Positions 45,551-56,264 are shown, numbered from the stretch's first letter. The stretch is DNA of 64,000 nt from Semisulcospira habei (GCA_036245525.1 BTPG01000003.1:139977985-140041984); one strand, 5' to 3'. Made by a program: numbers and translations. Notes: generated by a model not told the origin, from the letters alone.

Positions 45551-45720
45551 GAAAGATTTCAGGAGCACAGCATTGCCTTCCTGGCAGTGAAGAGATTAAT
45601 TGCGTGAGCAACTGACAGTGCCGTTTTCCGTGCGCGAAGTCATTTGACAGTACGTGCCTTCCCAATCCCGCTAAAATTCCGCAGGTTTGCATAGACCCAC
45701 GACGATGTATATCCCAATGC

Positions 45721-45764
45721 GTAAAAGGCCATCGGGCCGACGTCGGCCCGATGGCCTTTTGCTC
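45721..45764. repeat. Foldback G9, perfect palindrome
   Basis: 45723-45760 is a 38-bp perfect self-complementary sequence without loop, centred on GACGTC, with AAAAGGCCATCGGGCC as one half before the centre. Confidence 0.85.
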
Positions 45765-45775
45765 CTTGCGTATCT

Positions 45776-45812
45776 TAATAATAATACATAATAATAATAC
45801 CATTATTATATA
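45776..45812 (-). repeat. Tail remnant of SINE family 2
   Basis: AATAATACCATTATTATATAG matches the 3' tail junction of the family-2 SINEs; the rest of the element is absent. Confidence 0.45.
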
Positions 45813-45973
45813 GTTATCTTGCACTCCGATTGTGCGTAGTACAGTCACAGAGCAGGCACACACTATTTTTGCGAACGTCGGGTCGGGGGTGATAGTGGTG
45901 GGTCCTACCCCCCCCCCCCCCCCACCTTCCCTCCCCCAACCCCCTCTTGCCGTTCTTGTTATATGTCACTACT

Positions 45974-46048
45974 ACACTGATTGTCTTCCTCGATTCGATT
46001 CGCTACCGCTGATATGCGGTAGCGAACCGAGGGAGAAAATCAGCCCCA
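45974..46048. repeat. Foldback K3
   Basis: ACACTGATTGTCTTCCTCG left and CGAGGGAGAAAATCAGC right around CTACCGCTGATATGCGGTAG. Confidence 0.65.
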
Positions 46049-46167
46049 TGCCACTCCTTGCTGTTTCATTTTATGATTTCTTATGGAAACGTTGCTGCCC
46101 AAAACGTAGGGTATAGTGTGTGTTTGTTATTATACAGTCCAGAGCAAACGGGAAGAATTTAAATTCT

Positions 46168-46355
46168 GCTAACTTAGCCCGACGCGCGTATTTCCCAAAT
46201 TTTGGAGGCGTCATCTAACGACTATGCACCTGTTGCAGGAGATGGATCGACCATGATAATTCAAGTCGGCGCCAAGCTAATCTGGCACTACCCTTGAATT
46301 ATCATGGTCGACCCATCAGTCTCCTGCTGTTGTGCGTCAGGGCTGAATGAGTTAA
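46168..46355. mobile_element. Foldback C4, left core arm lost
   Basis: Left end CTAACTTAGCCCGACGCG, right end GGGCTGAATGAGTTAA. The left core arm ends at ATAATTCAAG and joins at GGCGCCAAGC of the right arm. Confidence 0.75.
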
Positions 46356-46469
46356 CAATTACAAAATTTACAAAGTACATAGACGCGTACGGAGGCAATT
46401 CTTACAACAAGCATGGGCCATTAATTTGACCTATGACTTGAAAATGTTTAAATAAAATTATCCCTTATT

Positions 46470-46680
46470 CATTGTCCGTTCGCTCGTCCGTCCGTCTGTC
46501 CGTCTGTCCGTCTTTCACCTAGTCAGTGCTTCTGTCTGTTCGTTCATTCCTTCCTTCCTTGCTTTCTTTCGTCATCCATTCGTTCCGAAACATTTCATTC
46601 ATTCGTTCATTTTGTTTCATTCATTCATGCATGCATTCTCTAATTACATTCATTTATGCATTCATTCATTTCTGTTCTAA
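46470..46680. repeat. CGTC/ATTC tetranucleotide tract
   Basis: Imperfect GTCCGTC units turning into ATTCATTC units. Confidence 0.75.
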
Positions 46681-46870
46681 ATTTGTAAAGTTATTTTTTT
46701 TGTGGCCATCAATGCGGGCTAAAGCTAGTGGATATGTCAATAACAAAATCTATTGTAATCTCCACAATGTGAACGAGGAAGTTGTTTTCTTGAGAAAAAA
46801 AAAATCTTTGCATAAAACAGACGGAAAGGAGAATAAAGAACACGGCATGGCATGGGTTTCCAATGATCAA

Positions 46871-46915
46871 AATCTCATTGGGCCGACGTCGGCCCGATGG
46901 CCTTTGCGCACTGGG
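46871..46915. repeat. Foldback G10, decayed
   Basis: TTGGGCCGACGTCGGCCCGA centre; right end GGCCTTTGCGCACTGGG. Confidence 0.65.
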
Positions 46916-46966
46916 TTCAGCTTGTTTTCCCCCTCAGCCTACTTCAAACTTGGATTTGTATAATTT

Positions 46967-47056
46967 TTTACCCTTTGCATGTCGGCAGCGGCTTTTGTCG
47001 TGATTCTTCCTGCAGGAATCATCGCGACGCAAACCACTACCGACAGCCAAAGGTTA
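46967..47056. mobile_element. Foldback F2
   Basis: TTTACCCTTTGCATGTCGGC opens; CTACCGACAGCCAAAGG closes; centre TTCCTGCAGGAATCATCG. TTAA lost on both sides. Confidence 0.75.
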
Positions 47057-47179
47057 GATAATGGAATAGATAGAATATTATCTATATAATAATAATGTAC
47101 CATGCGGGAAAATGCTTGTCTATCCGTTGCTTTGGTTACAACTGACGAACGAACCAACAAAAGAACTAACCAACAAACA

Positions 47180-47265
47180 GACTGAATGAATGAATGAGTC
47201 GGTGAGTGAGCGAGTGAGTGAGTGAACAAAAGATTGAATGAATGAATGAATGAATGAATGAATGT
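47180..47265. repeat. (TGAA)n/(TGAG)n microsatellite
   Basis: Tetranucleotide units, best at 47236-47263. Confidence 0.85.
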
Positions 47266-47412
47266 CACTCAGTTATGTTCCTAATGTGCTCATCGTGTAC
47301 TTAGTGTGAACCCATGAAGACATAAATCCACGATCTCATTAATTTAATATCGTTTTTAGTGCTCATTCATTGTCCGAGCGAGGGGTGGACACAGAGTGTC
47401 CGCCGTATGAAG

Positions 47413-47502
47413 TCAAAAGACAGTAAGTCCATTTAGTTTTCAGAAAAGCGAGATTTTCATTGCATTACAATGAAAATCTTGCTTTTCACAACAAATAAAC
47501 TT
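47413..47502. repeat. Foldback J2
   Basis: CAAAAGACAGTAAGTCCATT outer arm, core GAAAAGCGAGATTTTCATTG with AATGAAAATCTTGCTTTTC return, then AATAAACTTA. Confidence 0.7.
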
Positions 47503-47718
47503 AATTCACAGGGCTGCACGTACTCCACCACACTATCTATGCCTCTTTGCTGGACCAATGTGAACATCCGTGTTTCTCATTTGGAGGAGGTCATCGGACT
47601 TTCTCAAAATCCCCTAACTCATTATACGCGAAACCGAAAGAGTGAGTATCAGTGTTTATAATACAAGATAAGGTACAAAGTAGGTTGGAAACTCCTCTGA
47701 TGAGGTCAATAACCTAGC

Positions 47719-47790
47719 GCGCAAAAGGACATCGGGGCCGTGCGCGGGCCAACGGCGGCCGACGTCGGCCCGATGGCCTTTTGCACATTG
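47719..47790. repeat. Foldback G11, left arm shortened
   Basis: GCGCAAAAGGACATCGGGG joined to GTGCGCGGGCCAACGGC, then GACGTCGGCCCGATGGCC and TTTTGCACATTGGG. Confidence 0.7.
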
Positions 47791-47896
47791 GGTAATGCGC
47801 GGTTCTACCGCATAATGCACCAGAGCTTTTTCCTGACTATACATTCTGAAGCTTTTAAGTTCTGTATTTGTGTCCGCCGGTCTGAGCTGCTCGACT

Positions 47897-47985
47897 TTAC
47901 CTCATTCGAGACGCGCCGCATCCGGATACGCGGCGTAAAGCCGCGTATCCGGATGCGGTGCGTCTCGAACGTAGAAGTAAATCGC
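47897..47985. mobile_element. Foldback E4, ends decayed
   Basis: CTCATTCGAGACGCGCCGC, centre TACGCGGCGTAAAGCCGCGT, then GCGGTGCGTCTCGAACG. TTAA changed to TTAC on the left and absent on the right. Confidence 0.75.
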
Positions 47986-48240
47986 AGCAAAATGCACACA
48001 AATACAGTCGACTTTTCTTATAATGCGGTCAGATACAGCAACTTTTTATCACTAAGGTTTCTACCGCAACCTTTCGTGTACAAGTTACATCTCTTATGAC
48101 AAACTTCGAGAATAAGTGATGATATACGAAGTCTGCTGTTTTAAATGTCCATTTCAGCACAGCATCTACACGTCTTGCTCACCCAGTTTATATCTGTTTC
48201 GCTCATCCGTAGGAGGTCATAAAGGTTTTTTTTTTTTTTT

Positions 48241-48689
48241 AATAATAATAATAATACTAATACCGTTATAGGCGCTTTTTCTCAATTTTTGGGCAAATCG
48301 ACTCAAAGCGCCGCGAACTGAAACCCAACACGCACACTCACGTAACAGACACGGATTTACGCCACATTTAACTCATTCTACCCCAGACACACCACAGCAA
48401 AATAAAGATCGACCATGCTAGTTCAAGGGTGATGCCAGGATAGCTTGGCGTCTATGGGTGCCGAGCTATTCTGGCATCACCATTGAACTATCATGGTCGA
48501 TCTGTGTCCTGCACTGCAACGCAGTATTCAGAAGACGACTTCAAAAACGGTAGATTTCGGTCTTGGGGTAGAATGAGTTAAGACAAACACAGTACAAGAC
48601 AGACGAAGGGCCAGTTCAGCTACTGAAGTTACAGAGATTTTTGATCGCTTGTATTTAAAATTTGTAAAGTCGCCTGAAACCGGTACCAA

Positions 48690-48720
<31 letters not shown>

Positions 48721-48756
48721 TGGAAGAACTGGAGTACCCGGAGAAAGAACCCCCGT
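48241..48756 (-). mobile_element. tRNA-derived SINE family 2, copy 3, interrupted and headless
   Basis: Tail and body match copies 1 and 2, but the copy ends at the CCCGGAGAAAGAACCCCCG block (48756), so both Pol III boxes are missing. Foldback element B7 is inserted in its body at a TTAA (48368-48581). Confidence 0.83.
48368..48581. mobile_element. Foldback B7, inserted in SINE copy 3
   Basis: 206 bp plus two TTAA (48368-48371 and 48578-48581). Core hairpin 48407-48502. The flanking SINE sequence is ACGCCACAT before and GACAAACACAG after, exactly as at the single TTAA of the empty SINE copies. Confidence 0.92.
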
Positions 48757-48996
48757 GTCGTTCATCCGTACGAGATGACGGACATAGGGGTTCTCAGCGA
48801 GCTATTATTCTTCCCGCTGTGAGCAGTGTCACGAACCCATCACGGAGGGAGCGAAGTAAATAACAGTAAATCACAGTTTATTGCCGCTACCCTGATTCAC
48901 AGACTAATTTGGGATCAGGGTCAAGTTATTAAAGGGAGTGTGCCGACAGCACATTTCCACGAAGCTTAAAGCGACCTTCTGCATGCAATACAGGTG

Positions 48997-49086
48997 GACT
49001 CTTTGGCTGTCGGTGGCGGTTTTTGTCGCGATGATTCCTGCAGGAATCATCGCGACAAAAAGCGCCACCGACAGCCAAAGGGTTAA
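48997..49086. mobile_element. Foldback F3
   Basis: CTCTTTGGCTGTCGGTGGCG and complement with AAAGGGTTAA on the right; centre GATTCCTGCAGGAATC. Stem almost perfect over 40 bp per arm. Confidence 0.82.
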
Positions 49087-49160
49087 CACGTGCAGTTTTT
49101 ATATCTCCTTTAGAAATATTCGTGGTACATCTTTCGATAATGCTGCACAAAAGGACTAAG

Positions 49161-49368
49161 TTAATCCCATCGCTGCCAGTGATCACGACTTGCGTGTTAG
49201 ATGACTGCGCACACTGACCCACATTCTCTTGAAGAACACAAATGTAAATGAGACTTGGAAAAAGGAACATATAACTAACTTAAGAGACCGTGACTGCGTG
49301 AGCTCACGAGGGTTTATGTCTCTTGCAGCTGGGTTGCGTTCGGCTAGCCCCGGCAGTTAAGATGTTAA
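49161..49368. mobile_element. Foldback A20, variant subfamily
   Basis: TTAATCCCATCGCTGCCAG opens and GCAGTTAAGATGTTAA closes. The core is asymmetric: the left arm is lost and the right arm reads GAGCTCACGAGGGTTTATG. The core type matches the copy at 59250-59459. Confidence 0.6.
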
Positions 49369-49745
49369 TTTTGTTTAATTACAACATTTAATTTGTAAAA
49401 TGAAAGACTTTTTTTTTTCTACGTAGGAGAGAGGGAAGTAACGGCATCGCTTTTACCTGTCTGCTCATATGGCTTGTAAAAAGATGGGTAGGATAGTCAT
49501 ATTCATCATGGGACAAACATTGAGAACCCACTTTAACGGCCAATGTTTAGCACTCAAAGCCTGCCCTGTTGAATGCAATTTTATAAATATTTGCCCCTGA
49601 CACGCAGAATGTAGGTAAAGCAAAAAAAAAAACGGTTAGTGGACCAGAAGACTAGACATCACCGCTTATGAGACATGTCAAACATGATAGCTGAATGATG
49701 GTGCCAGAATAGCCTAGCACAGTAACTTTAAAAATTCCTTACTTT

Positions 49746-49797
49746 CCTCATTCGAGACGTGCCGCTTCCGGATACGCGGCACGTCTCGAACGTAGAA
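49746..49797. mobile_element. Foldback E5, shortened
   Basis: CTCATTCGAGACGTGCCGC and GCGGCACGTCTCGAACGTAG with half of the central stem lost. Its flank GTAGAATGAAGCGCAG resembles the flank of E4, so E4 and E5 may sit in copies of another repeat. Confidence 0.7.
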
Positions 49798-50035
49798 TGA
49801 AGCGCAGGAGAACACACTCAAATACAGTGGAATTCACTTATAATACAGTCGGATATGACAACACTTTATTTTAAAAAATCGGGAAGATTTTTTCCTTTTT
49901 TACACGCTTGCCAATTACCTAATTTTCTACGTTGGGGATTTCTTTACATTTTACACGCTTGGCAGTCACTTTTTTGGTCTGGTTTCTAAATTTTGGAGGT
50001 CTGAGTGCAGATTGTATTATAAAATCTGTATTAAT

Positions 50036-50150
50036 TCAACGCCAAGGGGGTCTAGCCGTCCAAGGGACACGGGGGGCTGGTGAGGATCTATACATGTCTC
50101 TTGCTGTAGGATCTTATTCAGCTTTTCAGTAAAGAATTTGATTACTGTCC
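50036..50150. repeat. Foldback A21, collapsed core
   Basis: GCCAAGGGGGTCTAGCCGTCC block is joined to GGCTGGTGAGGATCTATA and the TCTCTTGCTGTAGGATC right arm; most of the left core arm is deleted. Confidence 0.5.
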
Positions 50151-51852
50151 GACTCAGTTAGGACTAAGCCACAAGATCTCTAGATGTGTAAAGGTCTTCC
50201 GAAAATGTGTTAGTCAATTTTTTCGCCGAGTATAAAGTTCACTGCATTTGTAATTATCTATGGCATCATCATCGACATAGGAATTTGGTCAATAAAGTTA
50301 TATTCCCCAGGATCAAGCATCTCATCACAGTCAGAAAACTGTCTGCAACAAAGACTGCTGACAGTATGTGTATGGGTCCTTTGTGTACTAGCTTAGAGCT
50401 TTATGATGTAAGTGCAACAGCAAATGTCGAAATTCATCGTTTGGAGGGTGTACTGTTTTTTGTACCCGAGTCGCGAATTTATCGTCTTCATTGGCGTCGT
50501 TTTGAATGAATATGCATATTTATGAGCCTACGTCACAAGGTAGAACTCGGCTGACTCATTATCGGTGTATCGCAATACTGCAGGTCACGAGGTCATCGGT
50601 GTGGTGTGTACACGTGTCAGTGTACACGTGTACTGATGTACTCCGGCATCCCTTTGACGTAATTTTTCACGAGAAAGTAGAATAAACCTTCCATACTCGC
50701 TATGCTGTCAAATCACATTGCGGGTTCCGCTAGACCTGCTAGTATTTACTAGTAACGATCGTGCGTACAGTAGTGCACCGAGGGCGTGCGTGCAAAGCGA
50801 ATCCACGGTGCCTAGTTTGACCGTTGATACTTTACCTCTCGGAAACACGCACCGTCTTCTATCACTGAAACAGAACATTGGTATTTATGCCCACTTTCTG
50901 CACTGCAGTCAATTTCACATCTCACACATCCAAGTCTACATAACTGAAAGCATAACTGGAAACGACAAATGCAACTTCGCAGCAGAAACACTACCTCTCT
51001 GAATCCAGTGAATGAGAGCCTGCACAGACAAAAACATGTTACGATCAGCGATGTGCAACATTGACAAACACCATAGTTTTCAGATCTTTGCAGCATAAAA
51101 TGTGATAACTAGCTCGTAACTATATAATAAAACGGGTTTAAAATCTTGTGAAATCAGTAAGAGATAAATTCTACTGACGATCATGAATTCTGAAAATCAC
51201 TAGCGCTCGCGGAACTATAGAAAGATCGACAAAGACCGTAGATTACTTACTGATTCAGCAGGAAAGCGACAAATTCCGGGTGGGCGGTCAAGCCAAGCTC
51301 TTGCTTTACGTGTTGCCACATGTCCATTTATTCCCTTGTCCGATGTCAATTCTACTTAGGGGTATCTTGTCTCTCTTCCTCTTTCTTCTCTTCAATTCCG
51401 AGTCTGTCATTGTCGGCGCGAGTCGATGATACTTTCTTTTTTTCTTCGCTGGTTCATTCGTCATCTTGTCTCTGATTGGTTATAATTATGCAGATGACCA
51501 GTTATGACGTCAGCTACCATCGCCTATCAGAAGCAATCATTTTACGTATCCAAAAGATTCCGGTGGGCCTCTTCTCGCTTTGAACGGACGAAAGAAAGCA
51601 TTTGTTGGAACAATATCTAAGTCACTGTCTAAGTGGGTATGCATACTGAATCCCAGTAAAAGCTTTTTGCGAACTGAAGCATTAAAAAAGGCCGGGCGTG
51701 CCCCTTAAAATATTACATCACTTCATAATGACATCAAACCTATTTGTACTTTTTCTTTTAAAGCTCATGACCCTCTTGCATCATCTATAATTACATCGCC
51801 CTTTGTTTACACTGTGATGTTATCAAGTATATTTACATCAAGTCACATGACA

Positions 51853-52008
51853 TTAACCCTTTTAGCCCCAAGATCCCAAATTGTGGAGGTGTCGCCCAAC
51901 GACTATGTACCAGTTGAAGGAGATGGCGCCAAGCTAATCTGGCACTACCCTTGAATTATCATGGTCAAACCATCTCCTGCTGTAGGGAACCGGGGCTAAA
52001 AGGGTAAG
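51853..52008. mobile_element. Foldback C5, left core arm lost
   Basis: TTAACCCTTTTAGCCCCAAG opens and CGGGGCTAAAAGGGTAAGG closes. GGAGAT joins directly to GGCGCCAAGC, so the whole left core arm is missing. Confidence 0.75.
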
Positions 52009-52571
52009 GGGTTAGAAAGCTAAATTCACCACTATGAGGCTGTGTTTTCAGTCTTTTTCTTTTTTCATTTTTCATAATCAGTTGTAAATGTGGTGGAAAC
52101 CCAAGGATATTTAGCTCTACAATTGTGCGCAGGTGTAAATCACAGACTATCACACACGCTTGCAATGCTCAACTACCCCCAAGTTACATCTGGCATTTGC
52201 AGAGATAAGAGGCAAGTTGTCTGTACCACAAGTCACAGCCTCCCTTGGGTTTCAGGCCGGAAACGCTTAGGGGCAAAAGTCGGCCAATCAAGTCGCGTAG
52301 TCTACAAGTTAGGTCACTTTGACTTTGTGGCTGGCCATTTCTGCCTCCCCCTCCCGCCCCCCCCCCCCCCTCCCCCGTGCGCAGACACACCTTCTATCCC
52401 CGTCCCTTGTTGGATGCTATCTCTTGTCAATCTTGACGGCACAAAGCTCGGTTTCTTCGTCGGTCTGCTGTTCGTTTTTACGGACACAGCGGTCCTCCTT
52501 TTTTGGAGTCGGTTTTTTTTTAATACTTTTTTATCAACGCATTGAACCCAGACACAGTACAACAGGAAACA

Positions 52572-52668
52572 GAAGGACCTTGATAGTTCAAGGGTGGTGC
52601 CAGAATAGTTTGGTACCTCCAGGCGCCAAGCTATTCTGGCACAACCATTGAACTGTTTTACTTGATCT
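52572..52668. repeat. B-like core hairpin, decayed
   Basis: AGGACCTTGATAGTTCAAGG arm, right arm with GCCAAGCTATTCTGGCAC and CATTGAACTG; several mismatches. Confidence 0.55.
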
Positions 52669-53249
52669 GTGTATAATTCTTTCTTCCTTTTTCCTTTCTT
52701 TTTATAAAGAATTTTGTGGTATCTTGCTTGTTCTTCTTGTTCGTCTTTCTTGTGCTTGTTAAATTGTTTTTCCGTCTTTCTTTCTTTTTTTCGTTTTGGG
52801 TGGGATTTTTGTCTTCAGTTTTTTAGATCCGTTAGAAATATCAAAGGTTACATTGTGGGCCAAGTTCAAATTATTCTGAATGGAAGCAGGGATTTTGGAC
52901 TAGAAATATCATCCCACGGGAGAGAGTGATTTAGCATGCAGTGTATAATTATAGCAACGCTCCAAGGGCAGATCTTCTAAAAGAGGGTGAAGAGGTGTGC
53001 TTGACAGCAATGGCGGTGAGAATGGTGGTGCTGTTGAATCATCCCAGTGTTATGTCCATGTAGTTACGCGTCAGTGCGACTTTCAAGCTGGCTCACACTT
53101 GTGGTGCAATGTCTGGCACGCCACGCCACGCCACCCCCCCCCCCCCCCCCACCTTAAAAAAATAATAAAATAAATAAATAAATAATAAATAAAATAAAAT
53201 AAATAGAAATAAAATAAATAATAAAAAAATATAAAAATAATATAAATAA

Positions 53250-54423
53250 AAAAACTAGACCGAAAGGGTTGACTGCCAGTGCTTGTAATTTAGAAAAAAC
53301 TACCAAGTGAGTAGGAAAAGCACTGTCAAGGGAGAGAAGTGTGCATGATAGACCAATGATCATAGATCTACTTTGGTCCAAGCACACAAAAAAAAAAGAT
53401 AGAAAAGAGGGGGCGCTAAGTAAGAGACTGAAAGCAATGCATATGGAAGCCCCCCCCCCCCCCCCCCCGAAGGGGGGCGTATCACATATCCCACTGTTCC
53501 AGCCCCTAGGTGCATGGAAATTTAAATCTAGGTCCCCCAAGTGGGGGTCCAGATATTGAGCCGGTGTGGACAGCTGTTTCGGTCTTGGCGACCTCTTCAG
53601 CACACCCTCGGCAATACTGGAGGAAGAGAAGGAACTTCTGCTTACCTGCAAAGAAGACCACATTTTACTGTGGTTTCTGCAGGGGCATACATTCCATGCC
53701 TCCACCTAGAGCTAAATTTCCATGCACCCTAAGAGAGAACCTACTAAAAAGGGGGAAGGGGTTGCAGTCGAAATTGTAGTAAAAAACTAGACCGAAAGGG
53801 TTGACTGCCAGTGCTTGTAATTTAGAAAAAACTACCAAGTGAGTAGGAAAAGCACTGTCAAGGGAGAGAAGTGTGCATGATAGACCAATGATCATAGATC
53901 TACTTTGGTCCAAGCACACAAAAAAAAAAGATAGAAAAGAGGGGGCTCTAGCACACACAAAAAAGCACACAAAAAAAAGCACACAAAGCACACCAAAAAA
54001 AGATAGAAAAGATTTAGTTCTTGGTGGAGGCATGGAATGTATGCCCCTGCAGAAACCACAGTAAAATGTGGTCTTCTTTGCAGGTAAGCAGAAGTTCCTT
54101 CTCTTCCTCCAGTATTGCCGAGGGTGTGCTGAAGAGGTCGCCAAGACCGAAACAGCTGTCCACACCGGCTCAATATCTGGACCCCCACTTGGGGGACCTA
54201 GATTTAAATTTCCATGCACCTAGGGGCTGGAACAATGGGATATGTGATACGCCCCCCTTCGGGGGGGCTTCCATATGCATTGCTTTCAGTCTCTTACTTA
54301 GCGCCCCCTCTTTTCTATCTTTTTCTTGTGTGCTTGGACCAAAGTCGATCTATGATCATTGGTCTATCATGCACACTTCTCTCCCTTGACAGTGCTTTTC
54401 CTACTCACTTGGTAGTTTTTTCT
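53250..54423. repeat. Large inverted repeat P with direct-repeat insert
   Basis: Arm 1 (53292-53706) and arm 2 (54022-54423) are reverse complements over about 400 bp with very few differences apart from the poly-C length. Between them, 53781-53946 is a direct copy of 53250-53414. Both arms carry the same open frames; none has a known domain. It may be a foldback transposon, or a recent palindromic duplication. Confidence 0.78.
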
Positions 54424-54544
54424 AATATAAATAAACAACAAAAAGCAATTTGCTTTTTGAAGATTTTGAAAGGAAAAGCGGCTTAGCTGCAGAATGCGTT
54501 ACTGCCTAGTGACGGCAAAAAAAGGCTATTCTGCGTTTGTAAAT

Positions 54545-54600
54545 ATAGCATGATTTTCATTGCATTAAAATAATCAGTTTACTTTTCACAAAAATAGCCT
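54545..54600. repeat. Foldback J4, decayed
   Basis: GCATGATTTTCATTGCATTA core with a weak return TTTACTTTTCACAAAAATAG. Confidence 0.5.
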
Positions 54601-55018
54601 TATGTCTTCACACGTCAAATGAGTCTTTCAAATAAGTCTTGAATCTTGTGCTTGACAGCGCTGAATGCTGCTGGTTTTTGCTACACCTATTCCACTTCCC
54701 AATTTCGATTCTACGACTTTAATAAAACATCGATTTTATCAATGTTACATACTTGATTATTTAAGTGAATAGCACTTTACTACTTCCACGCCCCTTCATG
54801 GATGTATTCTCTCTGTTATTGTAGAAATTTCCGTATTTTCTGAGGCAGAAAAGTAGGTTGCTGAAGAAGATTGCGCTATGCAGAAACGCGGTCGTCTGCT
54901 GCTGGAGATACGTGCTGTTCTGTGATTTTGGACCAGTAAAGATGTCTGCAGAGCGTCTAAGCATTTCTTTGAAGTCAAACTTTCTTGTGATGAGTTACCG
55001 GACAAACTTTAGTAAAAC

Positions 55019-55125
<107 letters not shown>

Positions 55126-55129
55126 TTGT

Positions 55130-55254
55130 GTAATTTGGTACTATTAGTATTACAATTATTATCCTGTGTTTGTAAAGTAGCGCAACGGCAAGAATGAAAA
55201 ATGGCACACGTGCTAATTACTTCATCCGTTGAGAAATAAATAAAGTTTCATTTC

Positions 55255-55257
<3 letters not shown>
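55130..55257 (+). repeat. Second LINE-like 3' tail between two (CT)n arrays
   Basis: Ends in AAATAAATAAAGTTTCATTT, close to the tail near 36550, and again lies beside a (CT)n array. Both copies suggest that the element inserted beside or generated the microsatellite. Confidence 0.4.

Positions 55258-55338
<81 letters not shown>
55258..55338. repeat. (CT)n microsatellite
   Basis: About 40 units directly after the LINE-like tail ATTTCATTT. Confidence 0.97.
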
Positions 55339-55340
<2 letters not shown>

Positions 55341-55494
55341 GATTATTATCCAATAGTTAAACGCTGCCTCACATTCTTTTTATTCCACAATACATCAGCA
55401 TGTGCTCACAAGCAAATTAAGGCCAATCAGTTAATGTCAGATTTTGTTTCTGTTGATTCAGCGCCATAGTGTTCAGTCGTCAAAAGTGATGCCA

Positions 55495-55598
55495 GCAAGA
55501 AGCATAGACGCTCATAAGCCCCGCATATGCGGGGGCTTATGAGGATCTATGTCTCTTGCACTTGGATCGTGTTTAGTTTTTCATGGCAGCAAATGGGC
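55495..55598. mobile_element. Foldback A22
   Basis: Core hairpin 55495-55559 with GCAAGAAGCATAGACGCTCA arm; right arm CTTGGATCGTGTTTAG and a GGCAGCAAATGGG end. Confidence 0.65.
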
Positions 55599-55699
55599 AA
55601 AGGCCAATCAATTTAATGTCAGATCTGGAGCCGAAAACAATATGCTTGCGCAGCCCGTTTAATGCAAGGTCGTGATATACCAGTAATTCTGCTATTAAG

Positions 55700-55799
55700 G
55701 CAAAAGACAGCAAGTCAATGTTGCGAAAAGCAAGATTTTCATTGTATTACAACGAATATCGTGCTTTCACCAAAAAAAATAGACTTCTTGTCTTTTGCA
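55700..55799. repeat. Foldback J3, complete
   Basis: GCAAAAGACAGCAAGTC at the left and GACTTCTTGTCTTTTGC at the right; core GCAAGATTTTCATTGTATTA. Confidence 0.72.
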
Positions 55800-55841
55800 T
55801 TCACAGAGCATTATATCGCTCACAGAGTAGAGTTCGGCGGG

Positions 55842-55885
55842 GTTTGTTTGTTTGTTTGTTTGTTTGTTTGTTTGTTTGTTTGTTT
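55842..55885. repeat. (GTTT)n microsatellite
   Basis: About ten units. Confidence 0.93.
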
Positions 55886-56264
55886 TCCACTCGTATTATA
55901 TATTATCAATCCAGTGCAATTGTCTTCGACGAATTTGTACCCGGCGGGTCAGACCGTACTAGCAAATAGGCGTTGTTCGAAAATCAGAAATAGGTCAAAA
56001 CCGATCGCATTTCTACGAAAACACTGTTTGCGTCAAAAGACGCGCAGTCTTTTTTTTAAATCTACTTCTGATGCACGGAAATCGTTTATTGTCTGTGCCC
56101 ATCTCGCGCAAGTAGTCGGGTGATTCTTAGTAGGAAAGTTAATTTGAATTTTTGAACTAAATCTGGTTTATCGAAAGAGTCACATATGTTTTTCTCCTCA
56201 AGATTCTAGATAGAGAAGCACCCCTCGCACGCCTGGGCCCTAAGTGCAAAAGGACTAAGTACAT

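Larger units (their letters stand above)
45252..45598. mobile_element. Family A remnant that hosts B6 and E6
   Basis: Left: CAGTGGAGTGGACGCATATT and GTTCTTGAAATC (A left arm). Right, after 45550: AGATTTCAGGAGCACAGC and CTGGCAGTGAAGAG (A right arm). B6 plus E6 lie between them at a TTAA. Confidence 0.65.
49369..51852. other. Mostly unassigned region
   Basis: Apart from E5 and A21, the stretch 50151-51852 has no recognised element and few low-complexity runs. Frames such as 50718-51002 (+) carry no motif. A promoter or exon could hide here but cannot be supported. Confidence 0.4.

Noticed and set aside
50718..51002. Coding exon of 94 codons
   Set aside because: Open frame without motif or plausible splice pair.
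53154..54219. Two proteins of about 184 residues on opposite strands
   Set aside because: They are mirror-image readings of the two arms of inverted repeat P, with long Phe/Leu-rich low-complexity parts.
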